Below, piece after piece: positions 40,996 to 51,100 of a stretch of 64,000 nt of DNA. How positions within the stretch are numbered: the stretch's first letter is position 1; each line of letters opens with the position of its first letter. Origin of the DNA: Bryobacteraceae bacterium. Lineage in GTDB: Bacteria > Acidobacteriota > Terriglobia > Bryobacterales > Bryobacteraceae. Below the pieces are notes generated by a model. That model did not search any database. It saw nothing but the letters and a program-made list of their open reading frames with translations, and was not told where the DNA came from. The DNA lies in contig CANGYQ010000004.1 in assembly GCA_947458745.1 (NCBI GenBank), positions 1 through 64,000 on the forward strand, written 5' to 3'. The position numbers and the translations under genes are program-made.

Positions 40996-41850
40996 CTACC
41001 GCACCCGCTTCAGGATCTTCGTGTCTGCCGAGATCGTGAAGAGCGAATCATCCAGGCCCCGGTTAATCTCAACACTTTCCGAAAACAGCTCAAACTGCTT
41101 TTCCCCATTGCGGGTCCGTTCCGTGGTGTAGGGCCACATTACACCGCCGCCCACGTCGCGGAACTTGGCAAAGATGGTCACTTCCTCAATCCGGTCGCCC
41201 TGCGCCCGCCGCACCATCTTCTGCTTCAAGGGCAGTTTGGTGGTCTGGTGGAAGTAGACTGTCACCGTCTTGTTGTCCGCATCGGTAATGTCGACGATCT
41301 CCACTGGTGAGTTATCCTCAACGCCCGTACCCTGAGATTCGATGATCAGGCCGCGCTCCCCAAGCCGCATCCGCAAGATGTAGAGAATCCCCCGCATCTG
41401 CGTCTCGCGGAACCGCTCCACTTCCACTTCCGGAATGGGCCGCGCGCCCCGGTAGCTGACGTCCCAGCCCTTACCGTCTTCCAGGAACACCACCGCCGTG
41501 TCTTCATCCTTGCCCAGCGCTTGCCGCATACGCAGGCCGAAGAAGCCCGACGTCGGCGGCTCCGGCCGCGTGAGATACCGCGTGTAGATCCGAGTGCGAG
41601 ACAGGCCCGAAAGCCGCTCGCGATAAAACGAATACGCCCGGCCTGATTCCACACGGTCCCGCATGGCCAGGTATCGATCGCCACCCAAGGCCGCCAGCGC
41701 TTCCTTCACCACGCGTTCCCCGCGCTGAGCCTTGGATTCAGCCCCTTGTGCTCGCACGATGGCGGGCCAAGCAATCCCCGGCAATGCCAATAGGCGGCGG
41801 CGTGAAATTGGAGAAATCATCGTTAGCTTGGACTGCTCCGGGCCACTCAT
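40996..41850 (-). CDS. LolA-like outer-membrane lipoprotein-sorting protein
   Basis: 284 residues. A twin-Arg-like signal (SRRRLLALPGIAWPAIVRA) precedes a beta-rich protein of the LolA-like type: KEALAALGGDRYLAMRDRVE, VVFLEDGKGWDVSYRG, VEIVDITDADNKTVTVYFHQ and LPLKQKMVRRAQGD. LolA family members carry lipoproteins across the periplasm; this subgroup may bind another hydrophobic ligand. Its ATG overlaps the M16 stop by 4 bases (ATGA). A homologous domain is fused to the M16 protein itself. Confidence 0.72.
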   Translation of the reverse strand: MSGPEQSKLTMISPISRRRLLALPGIAWPAIVRAQGAESKAQRGERVVKEALAALGGDRYLAMRDRVESGRAYSFYRERLSGLSRTRIYTRYLTRPEPPTSGFFGLRMRQALGKDEDTAVVFLEDGKGWDVSYRGARPIPEVEVERFRETQMRGILYILRMRLGERGLIIESQGTGVEDNSPVEIVDITDADNKTVTVYFHQTTKLPLKQKMVRRAQGDRIEEVTIFAKFRDVGGGVMWPYTTERTRNGEKQFELFSESVEINRGLDDSLFTISADTKILKRVR

Positions 41851-43979
41851 GGTTTCGCCGCCAACTGCTCCGGCTTCAGCCCGGAGTTGAACTTCGCCTC
41901 CAGCAGCTTGGTCTCCACCAACTTGGCCGGCCCCTGCCAGATCTCCGTCGCCGCGGCCAGCTTCACGCCGTCCACGTCACGGAAGCTGAGGTAACGCTCT
42001 TCAACATCCGCCGGCGGGCCGCCCATGGCCACTTGGCCGGAGATCTGCTTCACCGGCATCCCGGTGGCCTCATCAACGACCAGCTTGGTCGAATTGCCGC
42101 GCCCATCACTGATCTCAATGGTGCCCGCCGCCAAGTAGTTAGCCGTGACGCCCGGGCGGTCCCGCAGCAGGTAGAGCAACTGCCGGAACCCTTCGCCCTG
42201 GGCCTGTTGCAGCATCGGCCCCTGCAGCGGCAGCTCGCCCTGCGGATGCTTCAGCCACCCGCCGCCCTGCCCATCCCAATAGCTGACCACCTTGCCGAAC
42301 GGCAGCACATTCTCCTGCCGCATGCCACCGGCGGCCAGCCGCTGCGTGGTCTGCTTGGCCGCGGCCATCCCGCCACCCTGCAGCAGCTTCACCTCCAGCA
42401 CGATCGTGGAATCGATAACCGCCTCCAGCTTGGCCCCGCCCATCGCCGCCCGTACCTTCTTGAGCAGCACCGCACCCTTGTTCAGCGAGGCCGCATCGGC
42501 GGCAACCGCTGCTTTCTTGGGCTCAGGAATCTTCAGGTCCAGCTCCGTCACCGGCAACTTCAGGGCCGTCAGCGGCTCCTTGAAGTCTGCCGGCTTGCCC
42601 GTGACGACGTACGTGAAGTTGTCAGGCTTCAAGTACTGCTTGGCTACGCGGTGGACATCGGCTGGGGTGACCGCTTCAACCGCCTTCTGGTACTGGAAGA
42701 TGAAGTCCTTCGGGTAGCCGTAGTATTCGTAGGTCATCAGGCGACCCAGGGTCTTGGAGGGGCTATCAAAGCTGAATACGAAGGTATTCAGGATTTTATC
42801 CTTGGCGCTTTGTAGCTCTTCCGCCGTGGGCGGAGCCGCCAGAAACTTGGTGATCTCGCTTTGGATGGTGCGGATCGCGGGCACGGTGTTTTCGCTCTTC
42901 GTCCCGGCGGAAATTGAGAACAGACCCGGATGGTCGAACTGCGCGCCCCAGTCAGCACCGATCTGGTAGGCGTAGCCTTTGTTCACGCGAATGGCCTTGC
43001 CCAAGCGGCTGGTGAAGGGGCTGCCACCCAGCACGGCACCCATCAGGTCCAGCGCCGGAAAGTCCTTGTCGCGGATGACGCCGCCCAGATGGCCGATGCG
43101 GAAGTTGGTCTGGTTGACGTCCTCCTTGATGGCCAGAAAGATGCCTGGCTTCGGCGTCATCTCCACTTTGGGGAACTCGGGCACGGGCGGCTGATCAGCG
43201 GTCCAATCCCCGAACAGCTTCTCGATCTTGGCCCTCATCTCCGCCAACTGGAAATCACCATAGACCGCCAGCATCGTGTTCTTCGGGAAGAAGAACCGCT
43301 GGTGGAAGGCCAACAGGTCCGCGCGTGAAATGCGGTCCACCGTTTCGTACTCGATGTTCCAGCCGTAGGGCGTGTTGCGGCCATACAAGATATTGCTGAA
43401 CTCGCGGCCCGTGATACCGGCGGCATCATCGTTGCGGCGAGCAATGCCGGACTTCTCCTGCGTCTTGGCGAGGTCCAGCTTGTCCTGCCGGAACTCGGGG
43501 TTCAGCATCACGTCCTTGAACACCGCCAGCACCTCGTCGGTGTTCTCCTTGAGCGCATTAAAGCTCACCCGACCGCTAGTTTCGCCAACGCCGGTTTCAA
43601 CGCTGGCCGCAATGTTTTCCAGCTGCTCATTCAACTGATCGCCCGTCCGCGTCCGCGTGCCACCGCTACGCATCACGGTGCCCACCATATCCGCCAATCC
43701 CGCCTTGTCGCGCGGGTCAAACAGGTTGCCGGTCTTCACCAAGGCGAAGCCAGAGACCACCGGCAGCGAACGGCTTTCGAGCAGATAGACGCGCAACCCG
43801 TTCGGCAGCGTGAACTGCGTCACTTCCGGAATCTTCACCGGCTTCAACGGCGCAAACTTCAAAGTCTTTACCGATGGCGTGGCCGCAGCAGAAATGGGTT
43901 TGGCCGGAGCGGCCGCTGGAGCCTGCGCCCACAATGACGCGCCAGCCAACAGCAGCATCCACGGCATTCGGTTACTCAT
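41847..43979 (-). CDS. M16 peptidase-like protein lacking the zinc motif, with C-terminal LolA-like domain
   Basis: 710 residues, exported. The M16 fold is clear (EVTQFTLPNGLRVYLLESRS, about 53-72), but where HxxEH should be (residues 94-98) it reads GLADM, so it cannot bind zinc in the usual way. The last about 200 residues (from about 500) repeat the LolA-like pattern (LLKKVRAAMGGAKLEAVIDS, KLVVDEATGMPVKQI). It is the inactive partner of the active M16 encoded just upstream, with an 8-base overlap of the two genes, and precedes the LolA-like gene, so all three form a unit. Confidence 0.88.
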   Translation of the reverse strand: MSNRMPWMLLLAGASLWAQAPAAAPAKPISAAATPSVKTLKFAPLKPVKIPEVTQFTLPNGLRVYLLESRSLPVVSGFALVKTGNLFDPRDKAGLADMVGTVMRSGGTRTRTGDQLNEQLENIAASVETGVGETSGRVSFNALKENTDEVLAVFKDVMLNPEFRQDKLDLAKTQEKSGIARRNDDAAGITGREFSNILYGRNTPYGWNIEYETVDRISRADLLAFHQRFFFPKNTMLAVYGDFQLAEMRAKIEKLFGDWTADQPPVPEFPKVEMTPKPGIFLAIKEDVNQTNFRIGHLGGVIRDKDFPALDLMGAVLGGSPFTSRLGKAIRVNKGYAYQIGADWGAQFDHPGLFSISAGTKSENTVPAIRTIQSEITKFLAAPPTAEELQSAKDKILNTFVFSFDSPSKTLGRLMTYEYYGYPKDFIFQYQKAVEAVTPADVHRVAKQYLKPDNFTYVVTGKPADFKEPLTALKLPVTELDLKIPEPKKAAVAADAASLNKGAVLLKKVRAAMGGAKLEAVIDSTIVLEVKLLQGGGMAAAKQTTQRLAAGGMRQENVLPFGKVVSYWDGQGGGWLKHPQGELPLQGPMLQQAQGEGFRQLLYLLRDRPGVTANYLAAGTIEISDGRGNSTKLVVDEATGMPVKQISGQVAMGGPPADVEERYLSFRDVDGVKLAAATEIWQGPAKLVETKLLEAKFNSGLKPEQLAAKP

Positions 43980-45465
43980 TGGTCTGGGCCTCCTGCTTGG
44001 GCTTTACGTGATAAGCCACGGTCTTGGTGCGGTCGTTGAAGTACTGCCTGGCCACGCGCTGCACATCGGCGGCGGTGACTTTTTCCACTTCCTCGACCCC
44101 CTTGAACAGCATGCGCCAATCGCCAAACATCGCATAGAAAGTGGCCAGCTGTTCCGCCATGCCGTTGTTGGAATCCAGTTGCCGGATCAAGCCGGCCCGG
44201 ACCTTTGTCTTCACGCGCTTCAGCGTTGTCTCATCCACGGGTTTCGACTTCAACTGCTCGATGATTTCGTAGATCGATTTTTCCAGCCCGTCCATGCTCT
44301 CGCCCGCATTCGGCAGCGCGTAGAACAGGTACAGGTTCGGATACTTCGCCCCCGGAAAGCTGCCCGCCGTGGCCGCCCCCAGCGCGATCTTTTTCTTCTC
44401 CACCAGCTCCTTGTACATCAGGCCCGTGCGGCCCCCGGCGACAATGCCGTCGATCACGTCGAACACCACGTCATCGGGATGGGTGGCTGCCGGGCGCTTG
44501 TAGCCGATCAACAGCATCGGCTGAGCAGCGGATTCAATCACCACGCGACGTTCGCCATTCTGCGGCGGCTCCACACTCACCACCGGCGGAGGCATCGGCG
44601 CGGCGGGCATCGGCCCGAAGAACTTCTCGGCCAGACGGCGGCACTCTTGCGGATCAACATCACCGGCAATCGAGATCACCATGTTGCCCGGCACGTAGTA
44701 CTTCTCGCGGAACTTCTGCGCGTCGGTGGAGCGGAAATTCTCGATATCGGAAGCCAGACCCGCCGGCGATACCTTGTAAGGGTGCCCCTGGAAGGCCGCG
44801 CCCAGTAGCGCGTCCAGCAGTTCGCCCTGTGGACTCGATTCGCTGCGCATGCGCTTTTCCTCGCGCACCACGTCGCGCTCCTTGTAGAACTCGCGGAACA
44901 CGGGGTGGCGGAAGCGGTCCGCCTCCATCAGGAACCACAGCTCCAGGCGGTTCGAGGGGTAGCTGACGAAGTACTGGGTCGAATCAACGCCGGTGGACGC
45001 ATTCAAGCCCACCGCACCGTTGTCTTCCATCAGCCGCGTGTAGAGCTCGCTATCGACATGCGCATCAGCAGAGGCGATGGCGTCCTTCAGCTTGCGCTCC
45101 AACTCCTCGACCCGCGCCTTGTCGGGCTTGGCGGCCCGCTGCGCCTGGTTCAAGTCGTCGTACACCTTCTCGATCAACGCCAGCGACTTGCGTTCGAGCG
45201 GCAGGTTCTTGGAACCGATCGCCTCCGTGCCCTTGAACGCCATATGCTCAAACATGTGAGCGATCCCAGTGGAGCCACTGGGATCATCCACCGAGCCCGC
45301 GTTCACTCGCGTGTAGAAGCTAACCACCGGAGCGTCATGCCGCTCCAGAATGATGAAGTGCAAGCCGTTTTTGAGCGTGAATTCGGTCACCCGTTTTTCA
45401 AACTCTTTCAGGTCCTGCGCGCACAAGGTGAGCGTCAGCGCACCGAGAGCCAAGTATTTCCGCAT
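43972..45465 (-). CDS. exported M16-family zinc peptidase, active subunit
   Basis: 497 residues. Short signal peptide MRKYLALGALTLTLCAQ. The zinc motif HMFEH (His70, Glu73, His74) is complete, as are the following AFKGTEAIGSKN and the distal Glu region near NASTGVDSTQYF. It probably forms a heterodimer with the zinc-less M16 protein downstream, as in other bacterial M16B pairs; this is by analogy. Its ATG at 45,465 faces the thioesterase start with 9 bases between. Confidence 0.9.
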   Translation of the reverse strand: MRKYLALGALTLTLCAQDLKEFEKRVTEFTLKNGLHFIILERHDAPVVSFYTRVNAGSVDDPSGSTGIAHMFEHMAFKGTEAIGSKNLPLERKSLALIEKVYDDLNQAQRAAKPDKARVEELERKLKDAIASADAHVDSELYTRLMEDNGAVGLNASTGVDSTQYFVSYPSNRLELWFLMEADRFRHPVFREFYKERDVVREEKRMRSESSPQGELLDALLGAAFQGHPYKVSPAGLASDIENFRSTDAQKFREKYYVPGNMVISIAGDVDPQECRRLAEKFFGPMPAAPMPPPVVSVEPPQNGERRVVIESAAQPMLLIGYKRPAATHPDDVVFDVIDGIVAGGRTGLMYKELVEKKKIALGAATAGSFPGAKYPNLYLFYALPNAGESMDGLEKSIYEIIEQLKSKPVDETTLKRVKTKVRAGLIRQLDSNNGMAEQLATFYAMFGDWRMLFKGVEEVEKVTAADVQRVARQYFNDRTKTVAYHVKPKQEAQTNE

Positions 45466-45474
45466 AATCACATT

Positions 45475-45876
45475 ATGTCCGTGGTTTCGACCAGAGTTCG
45501 TGTCCGGTTCAAAGAGACTGATCAGATGGGGGTTGTTTACCACTCCAATTACCTGGTGTGGATGGAGATCGGGCGGGTTGAATGGCTGCGTTCGCGCGGT
45601 CTCCGCTATCGCGACATTGAGCGCGATGGCGTCTTGATGACCGTGGCCGAAGCGACTTGCCGCTACCATGCACCGGCGCGCTACGACGACGAGGTGGAGA
45701 TCACCACCTCGGTGAAGACCGCCCACTCCCGCATGGTGAAGATCGGCTACGTGCTGACCAATGTCGAGACGGGCGAGAAACTGGCCACCGGCGAGACTAC
45801 GCACGTCTTCTGCGGCCCGGACCTGCGGCCTATCCGGCTGCCGGAAAAGTACCGGGAGGCCTTTGGCGTCGCCTGA
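45475..45876 (+). CDS. YbgC-like acyl-CoA thioesterase
   Basis: 133 residues of the hotdog-fold 4-hydroxybenzoyl-CoA thioesterase type. The signature RVRFKETDQMGVVYHSNYLVWME includes the catalytic Asp (of ETDQMG) and the following His/Tyr. It hydrolyses acyl-CoA or acyl-ACP esters. The ATG at 45,475 is very close to the divergent M16 start. Its 3' end overlaps the mini-transpeptidase start by 14 bases. Confidence 0.88.
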   Translation: MSVVSTRVRVRFKETDQMGVVYHSNYLVWMEIGRVEWLRSRGLRYRDIERDGVLMTVAEATCRYHAPARYDDEVEITTSVKTAHSRMVKIGYVLTNVETGEKLATGETTHVFCGPDLRPIRLPEKYREAFGVA

Positions 45877-46450
45877 AGCATTTGTGGTGCTGGATGCCCG
45901 CTCGGGTCGCATGCTGGAGTCTAAGCGACCCGACGCTACAGCGTTGCCCGGTTCCACCGTGAAGCCGTTTCTACCCATCCGCGGCGTCTATCCTTGCCAC
46001 GGCACACTGCGGATCGGCGGCCATCGGCTGGACTGCACCCACCTGCCCGTCAGCATGCCGCTGGACCCGGTGCAGGCACTGGCTCTATCGTGCAACTGCT
46101 ACTTCGCGCAAGCCATCCTGGCCGTGCCCCCCGATCAAGCCCGGCAGGCCTTGCGCGACTTTCAGCCGCTACTCGCCACCACGGACGAGCAGCGGCAGTT
46201 GCAGGCCCTGGGCCACTGGGGAGTTTTGGCGACGCCGCTACGGCTAGCCCGGGCCTATCGCGCGCTTTGGCAGCAAAACCCCAGCCGCATCTCCGGCGGC
46301 AAAACCGGCACCACCGCCCAAGCCGCCTGGTATGCCGGTTGGGCACCGGTCGACCAGCCGCGCATTGTCGTGGCCGTCATGACGGGCGGACGTGGAGCCA
46401 CCAACGCGCAACCAGCGGCCCAGGAGTTGATCGCGAAATGGCTCCGGTAG
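45863..46450 (+). CDS. minimal penicillin-binding-type transpeptidase domain
   Basis: 195 residues with all three active-site motifs of penicillin-binding proteins: S-x-x-K as STVK (Ser31, Lys34), S-x-N as SCN (76-78) and K-T-G as GGKTGTT (Lys about 146). The usual transpeptidase domain is about 250-300 residues, so this is compact. No signal peptide or membrane helix is visible with either the TTG at 45,863 (preceded by GGGAGG) or an upstream codon at 45,761. It overlaps both neighbours, YbgC and SpoIID. Where and whether it acts is unknown. Confidence 0.72.
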   Translation: MASPEAFVVLDARSGRMLESKRPDATALPGSTVKPFLPIRGVYPCHGTLRIGGHRLDCTHLPVSMPLDPVQALALSCNCYFAQAILAVPPDQARQALRDFQPLLATTDEQRQLQALGHWGVLATPLRLARAYRALWQQNPSRISGGKTGTTAQAAWYAGWAPVDQPRIVVAVMTGGRGATNAQPAAQELIAKWLR

Positions 46451-47859
46451 CCGCACTGTTGGTCTTGAATTCATTGGCCGCCGACGTCTCCGTGCGCCTC
46501 TACTGGCAGCAGGGTGGGCCACAAGCGAAGACCATCAAAGTGCCGCTCGAAGAGTATGTCGCCGCGGTGCTGGCGGGTGAGGCGGCAGGGATGCGCTCGC
46601 CCGAATCGCTAAAGGCCATGGCGGTAGCGGCGCGGACCTACGCCATGAAGTTCAAGGGCCGCCACGCGCGCGAGGGTTTTGATTTTTGCGACACGACGCA
46701 CTGCCAGGACTATCGCCGGTCCAACGTGACGGAGGCGGTCACCGCCGCGGCGGAGGCCACTGAAGGCGAGTTGCTCTGGTATCGAGGAGCTCTGGTAGCC
46801 GCCTACTATTCCGCCCACTGCGGCGGCATGAGCGAGGCCTCGCCCGAAGGGCCGTACCTGAACCAACATCGTGACCCGTGGTGCTTGCGTCAGCAAGAGA
46901 ACTGGCGGACGGTGCTGTCGCGCGAAGAGATTCAAACGGCGCTAAAGCCGTTGGGCCTGCCGGTGCCGCCCATGTTCACGCAGATGGCCGTGGTGACCCG
47001 CACGCCATCCAATCGCGCCGTCCGCCTCAACCTCAGCGGAGCCGAAGTGGACGCCCCCATGTTCCGGCAAGCCGTAGGCCGCCTGATCGGCTGGGACCGG
47101 CTGCCCAGCGGCTGGTATGACGTGGCGCAGATCAATGGCCAGTTCGTCTTTGCAGGACGTGGACGAGGCCACGGCATCGGCCTCTGCCAGGCAGGCTGCA
47201 CGCGCATGGGGGAGGAAGGCAAGACCTACCGCGAGATCCTGCAGTTCGCCTACCCCGGGATGACGCTTGGCTTGAGCGCCAGCGGCTTTGCGTGGCAGTA
47301 CACCGGCGGGGAACGCGTGGATGTCTTCACCGCCGCGCCGGATGCAATGCTGGTGGCCGCTACCGACAACGCGCTTCGAGAAGCCGAACAAGCCAGCGGC
47401 CTGACGTATCGCAACCGGCCTCGCCTGCGCGTCTACCCCAACTTGAGCGCTTACCGCAATGCCACCGGAGAAAGCGGAGCCGTCGCGGCGACGACACGCG
47501 GCTTCACTATCCGCATGCAGCCGCCAGAAATCCTGCGCGCGCGCCGCGTACTGGAAGCGACGCTACGGCATGAGATGCTGCATCTGGTGCTGGAATCGGT
47601 GGCGGCTCGGGATCAACCCTGGTGGTTCCGCGAAGGCTTGGTACTGGCCTTAAACAATGAGCGACCCGCCTACCCGCGTTATCGCGCGGCAGCGGAACGC
47701 GTGAATGCGCTACTGGCCCGGTTCGGCCGGGAGACCGTCTTCAACTACTGGCGCAACGGCCTGCCCCCAGACGCCCAGGTTGAGCCACGCCGCGTTCAGC
47801 AGCAGCCAAGCCCCTCCCCAGCGCAGAACAAAGCTGGCACTCTGCAGCGCAAGCCCTGA
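46438..47859 (+). CDS. SpoIID/LytB-domain protein fused to a zinc-peptidase-like domain
   Basis: 473 residues. Short N-terminal hydrophobic segment (MAPVAALLVLNSLA) then a SpoIID domain: VPLEEYVAAVLAGEA, LKAMAVAARTYAM, and GRGRGHGIGLCQAGC (about 241-255), the peptidoglycan lytic transglycosylase-like core. From about residue 300 a second part contains RHEMLHLVLE (His378-Glu379-x-x-His382) and WWFREGL, like an HExxH gluzincin domain. The ATG overlaps the mini-transpeptidase end by 13 bases. The last 50 codons overlap the convergent membrane gene and look less natural. Confidence 0.85.
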   Translation: MAPVAALLVLNSLAADVSVRLYWQQGGPQAKTIKVPLEEYVAAVLAGEAAGMRSPESLKAMAVAARTYAMKFKGRHAREGFDFCDTTHCQDYRRSNVTEAVTAAAEATEGELLWYRGALVAAYYSAHCGGMSEASPEGPYLNQHRDPWCLRQQENWRTVLSREEIQTALKPLGLPVPPMFTQMAVVTRTPSNRAVRLNLSGAEVDAPMFRQAVGRLIGWDRLPSGWYDVAQINGQFVFAGRGRGHGIGLCQAGCTRMGEEGKTYREILQFAYPGMTLGLSASGFAWQYTGGERVDVFTAAPDAMLVAATDNALREAEQASGLTYRNRPRLRVYPNLSAYRNATGESGAVAATTRGFTIRMQPPEILRARRVLEATLRHEMLHLVLESVAARDQPWWFREGLVLALNNERPAYPRYRAAAERVNALLARFGRETVFNYWRNGLPPDAQVEPRRVQQQPSPSPAQNKAGTLQRKP

Positions 47860-48159
47860 CACCTTGGGCACCCAGTGCGTGGCATACCAGCCCAGTGCCG
47901 CCACGCCCGCCAAGCCCAGCAGGCGGATCGCAAAGGAACTGCCTCCCAACCGTGATCCACTGAACAGCCACCGCTCGAACCAAGCCAATCCAAGCACCCA
48001 CCCAAGCGCGGTCCCACCGGTGAGAGCCAGCTTGGCGGTGGTGTCATCACCAATGCCCGTCCACCAGAAGAAGGCAGCGCCGAACGCGAAATGCACCACA
48101 CAAGCAATCAGCCAGCGACGCAGCAAGCCGGGCGCAATCAAGGACAACGGCTGGCTCAT
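47710..48159 (-). CDS. multi-spanning membrane protein, hypothetical
   Basis: 149 residues with four probable membrane helices (such as LIACVVHFAFGAAFFWWTG, ALGWVLGLAWFERWLF, LLGLAGVAALGWYATHWV and FVLRWGGAWLLLNAAWLNLG). No named family. The ATG overlaps the A2M stop by 4 bases, so it is probably the third product of the DUF1175-A2M operon. Its 3' part overlaps the convergent SpoIID gene by 150 bases, an unusually long overlap that may mean one of the ends is misplaced. Confidence 0.7.
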   Translation of the reverse strand: MSQPLSLIAPGLLRRWLIACVVHFAFGAAFFWWTGIGDDTTAKLALTGGTALGWVLGLAWFERWLFSGSRLGGSSFAIRLLGLAGVAALGWYATHWVPKVSGLALQSASFVLRWGGAWLLLNAAWLNLGVWGQAVAPVVEDGLPAEPGQ

Positions 48160-51100
48160 GGCACCACCTCAATCAACTGCGGATCACTGGACGCCATCAC
48201 GCCCGGTTGATACATCGGCGTGACGCGCGCTGGCGATACGCGGAACTTGCCGGGCCGGGTGAGCTTCAACGCTGATTCATACGCGCCGCCGCGGAAGTAG
48301 GTCTCAAAATAGACCGCGCGGTCATCCCGAACCTCGCGCTGCACCCATTGGCCGCGCCGGGCTTTGTCGATCTCAGCGGAGGCCGGTATCGGGTCCTCAA
48401 TCATCAGGTACCGCCAATCGCCGCCGGAGACAGTGACGCGGGACACCAACGTTTCGCCCACCTTGGCTTGACCATCAAAGGCCACCAACTGCCCCGTCGA
48501 TAGCTGCCGGAAGTACTGCCGTTGCAGGCGCAGCTCCCGGCCGCGGGCCGCCCGGGTAGTGGTGGAACGGGGCCCGGGCTCAAAGCTGGTGGCCGTCGCG
48601 CCCCAATAGAGGCGGCCGGTACCCGAAGCCGCTACGGCGATCTTGTTGATGCTGGTCTTGGGCATCAGCCGCACGCCCAACGGATGTGGCGAAAGCGCAT
48701 CAGCCGCCAGCAACTCTTTCGAGTACACCTGCTCACCATTCAGCTTCACGTCGACGGCCAGCTTAGGGTCCAGTTCCTTGGTCAACTTCAGATAGTCCAC
48801 CAACCCGTAGACCACCGCCGCCGTCTGTTTGGTGGAGGACCAGTAGTAGCCTTCATTGCGGTGATCCACCAGCCACCGCACGGCCTTTTCGATCAAAGGA
48901 CTCTTGGGGCGTACGCGCGTCAGCAGCTTCAACGCGTACGCCGTCACCTCGGCGGAACCGTCCACATCCACGTCCATCAACCAATCCCGATCAGCCAGCC
49001 AGTACGCTTGATTGTCGGAGACCACGGCCAGCTTCTCCAGCCGGTCCGCGATTTGGTTGGCGCGCGGCTCCGCCACACGTAGGCCGATCAAAGCCAGCCC
49101 ATGCGCGGTCAGCTTATCGCGGACCTCCCACATTTCATTCACCGCCGCGGGTTCGTTCAATGCGTAAGCCAGATAAGCGCGGAAGTCCGGATGCGCGGTC
49201 TGCTCTCTAGCAAAAGCCCGCCGCAGCCACTGCAAGGCGGATTCCTTCGAGGCGGGCTTCCAGTAGTAGCCCAGTTGCTCGTAGTCACTCAAGCCCGCGA
49301 TGGCATGGGCCGTCATGAAGGCGCTGGATTCATCGGAAGCCCACCAACCCCAGCCACCGTCGGGGTGTTGAAGTTCGTACAGCCGCTCAACGCCCGCCTG
49401 GATCTTCTTCTGCAACCGTCCCCGGTCCTGCTGCAGCGGCAGCTTCAACTCGCGTGACGCGCGGTCTACCAGCAACGTGGGCATGAAGCTCGAAAGCGTC
49501 TGCTCCGTGCAGCCGTAGGGGAACGTGGCCAGATAGTCGAGCGCACCAAAGACCGCCCCCGCCAGCGACGGCGTCACCCGCACATCGATCGTGCGCGCCG
49601 GGCCGAACTCCACCCCGCCAGAGCCGCCATCAGTCAGCGAGCCGCTGCGTGCCTCCACCAGCTTGACGCCATAGGGGTTCACCGGCAGTTCGATCTCTAG
49701 CGCATCGGCATCGTCCGCCGCAAAGGCCTTGGCCGTGAGCGTCACTTGGTCGAGCGACCGGGCCTTCACTCGATAGTCAAAGCGCGTCTCCTGCTTGGCC
49801 ATAGCGGTGCCGGAGCGCTGCGCGCCGTCCAGCAGTTCCGCGCCTTTCACTTCCAGTTGCACCTTCACCGGACGGTCACCATCCAGGTAGTTGTTGACGA
49901 TGGCCGAGATGACAGCTTCGTCGCCTTCAGTAAAGAAGCGCGGCGCAGCCAAGCGCAGGATGAGCTCCTTGCGCGTGACAACGCGGTTGACAGCTCCACC
50001 GACGCGCGTATCGCGAGTAACGCCACGAACGGTGGCCCGCCACGCCGTGATCGAATCCGGGAACTGGAATTTGGCTTCCGCCTTACCGGAAGAATCAGTT
50101 TCGACGTTCGCCAACCACAGCGCCGTATCCGGGAATGCTTTGCGAATGCGTGGATCAGTGGGCCGGGGCGGCTTCATTTGGGCCAATGTTTGCCGGGCTC
50201 GGGCCAGTGGCATGGGGCGCACGCCCGCCGTGCCAAAGAAGTAGTAAGCCAGCGAAGAATCGGTGTAGACGCGATTCCAGATGCGCCCATAGAACGCTTT
50301 GTCGAGCCCAGGCATCGTGTCGGGAGCCACGCCGTAGAGCGCTTCATCCACCACGCCCACCGAGAACTCCGCCGCCACCGGCTTGCCCGCAGCGTCCTTG
50401 GCTTCGATCCTGTACGACGCCGGCTCCCCCGGCTTAAACTGCGGCTTCGAGGGCACAATGCCTACCTGGAACATTTTGCTGACCGGGGGCACTTTGATGG
50501 ACTTGGCACCATAGCGATACTGCCCGTCCTTCAGCAGAGCCGCCGTGATGAAGACGTTGGGCAGATACTCGGGCTGAATGGGGACCTCATAGGTGAACGA
50601 GCCGGCAGCGTTCCGCCGCACGTCGGATCGGTAAAGATCGCGGCCCTCGACGCCCAGCAGCACCGTCGCATTCTCGACGCCCGTCACCACCAGGATCTTG
50701 GCCGTGTCGCCCGGCTGATAGCTCTTCTTGTCGGGCACCAGCGTGATCTCGGCCCCACGCGTGCCATCGTCGCGCCATTGCCCCGAGACCCACAGATACG
50801 CCGTGTCCGTCACCGTCCGCCCCTCCGGCGTCCGCGCCGTCACGGTCCATTGATGACTGCCGCCCGCGAGCGCGGTGAGCGAGACAGTTCCCTTCCCCTC
50901 TGCATTGGTGGTGCCGCTGGCACCTTGGACGCTGAAGCTAGCTCCGGCAGCGGACTGGCCATCGTAGGTGCGGGCTTCCACGGTCAACTTCACCGTTTCG
51001 CCGGGCGCATAAACCCACTTGTCCGGCTGGGCATTGATGGCGATCGAACCCACGGTCGCCAGCACGCTGCCCTTGCCCGTCACGTCACGATTGGCCTCAT

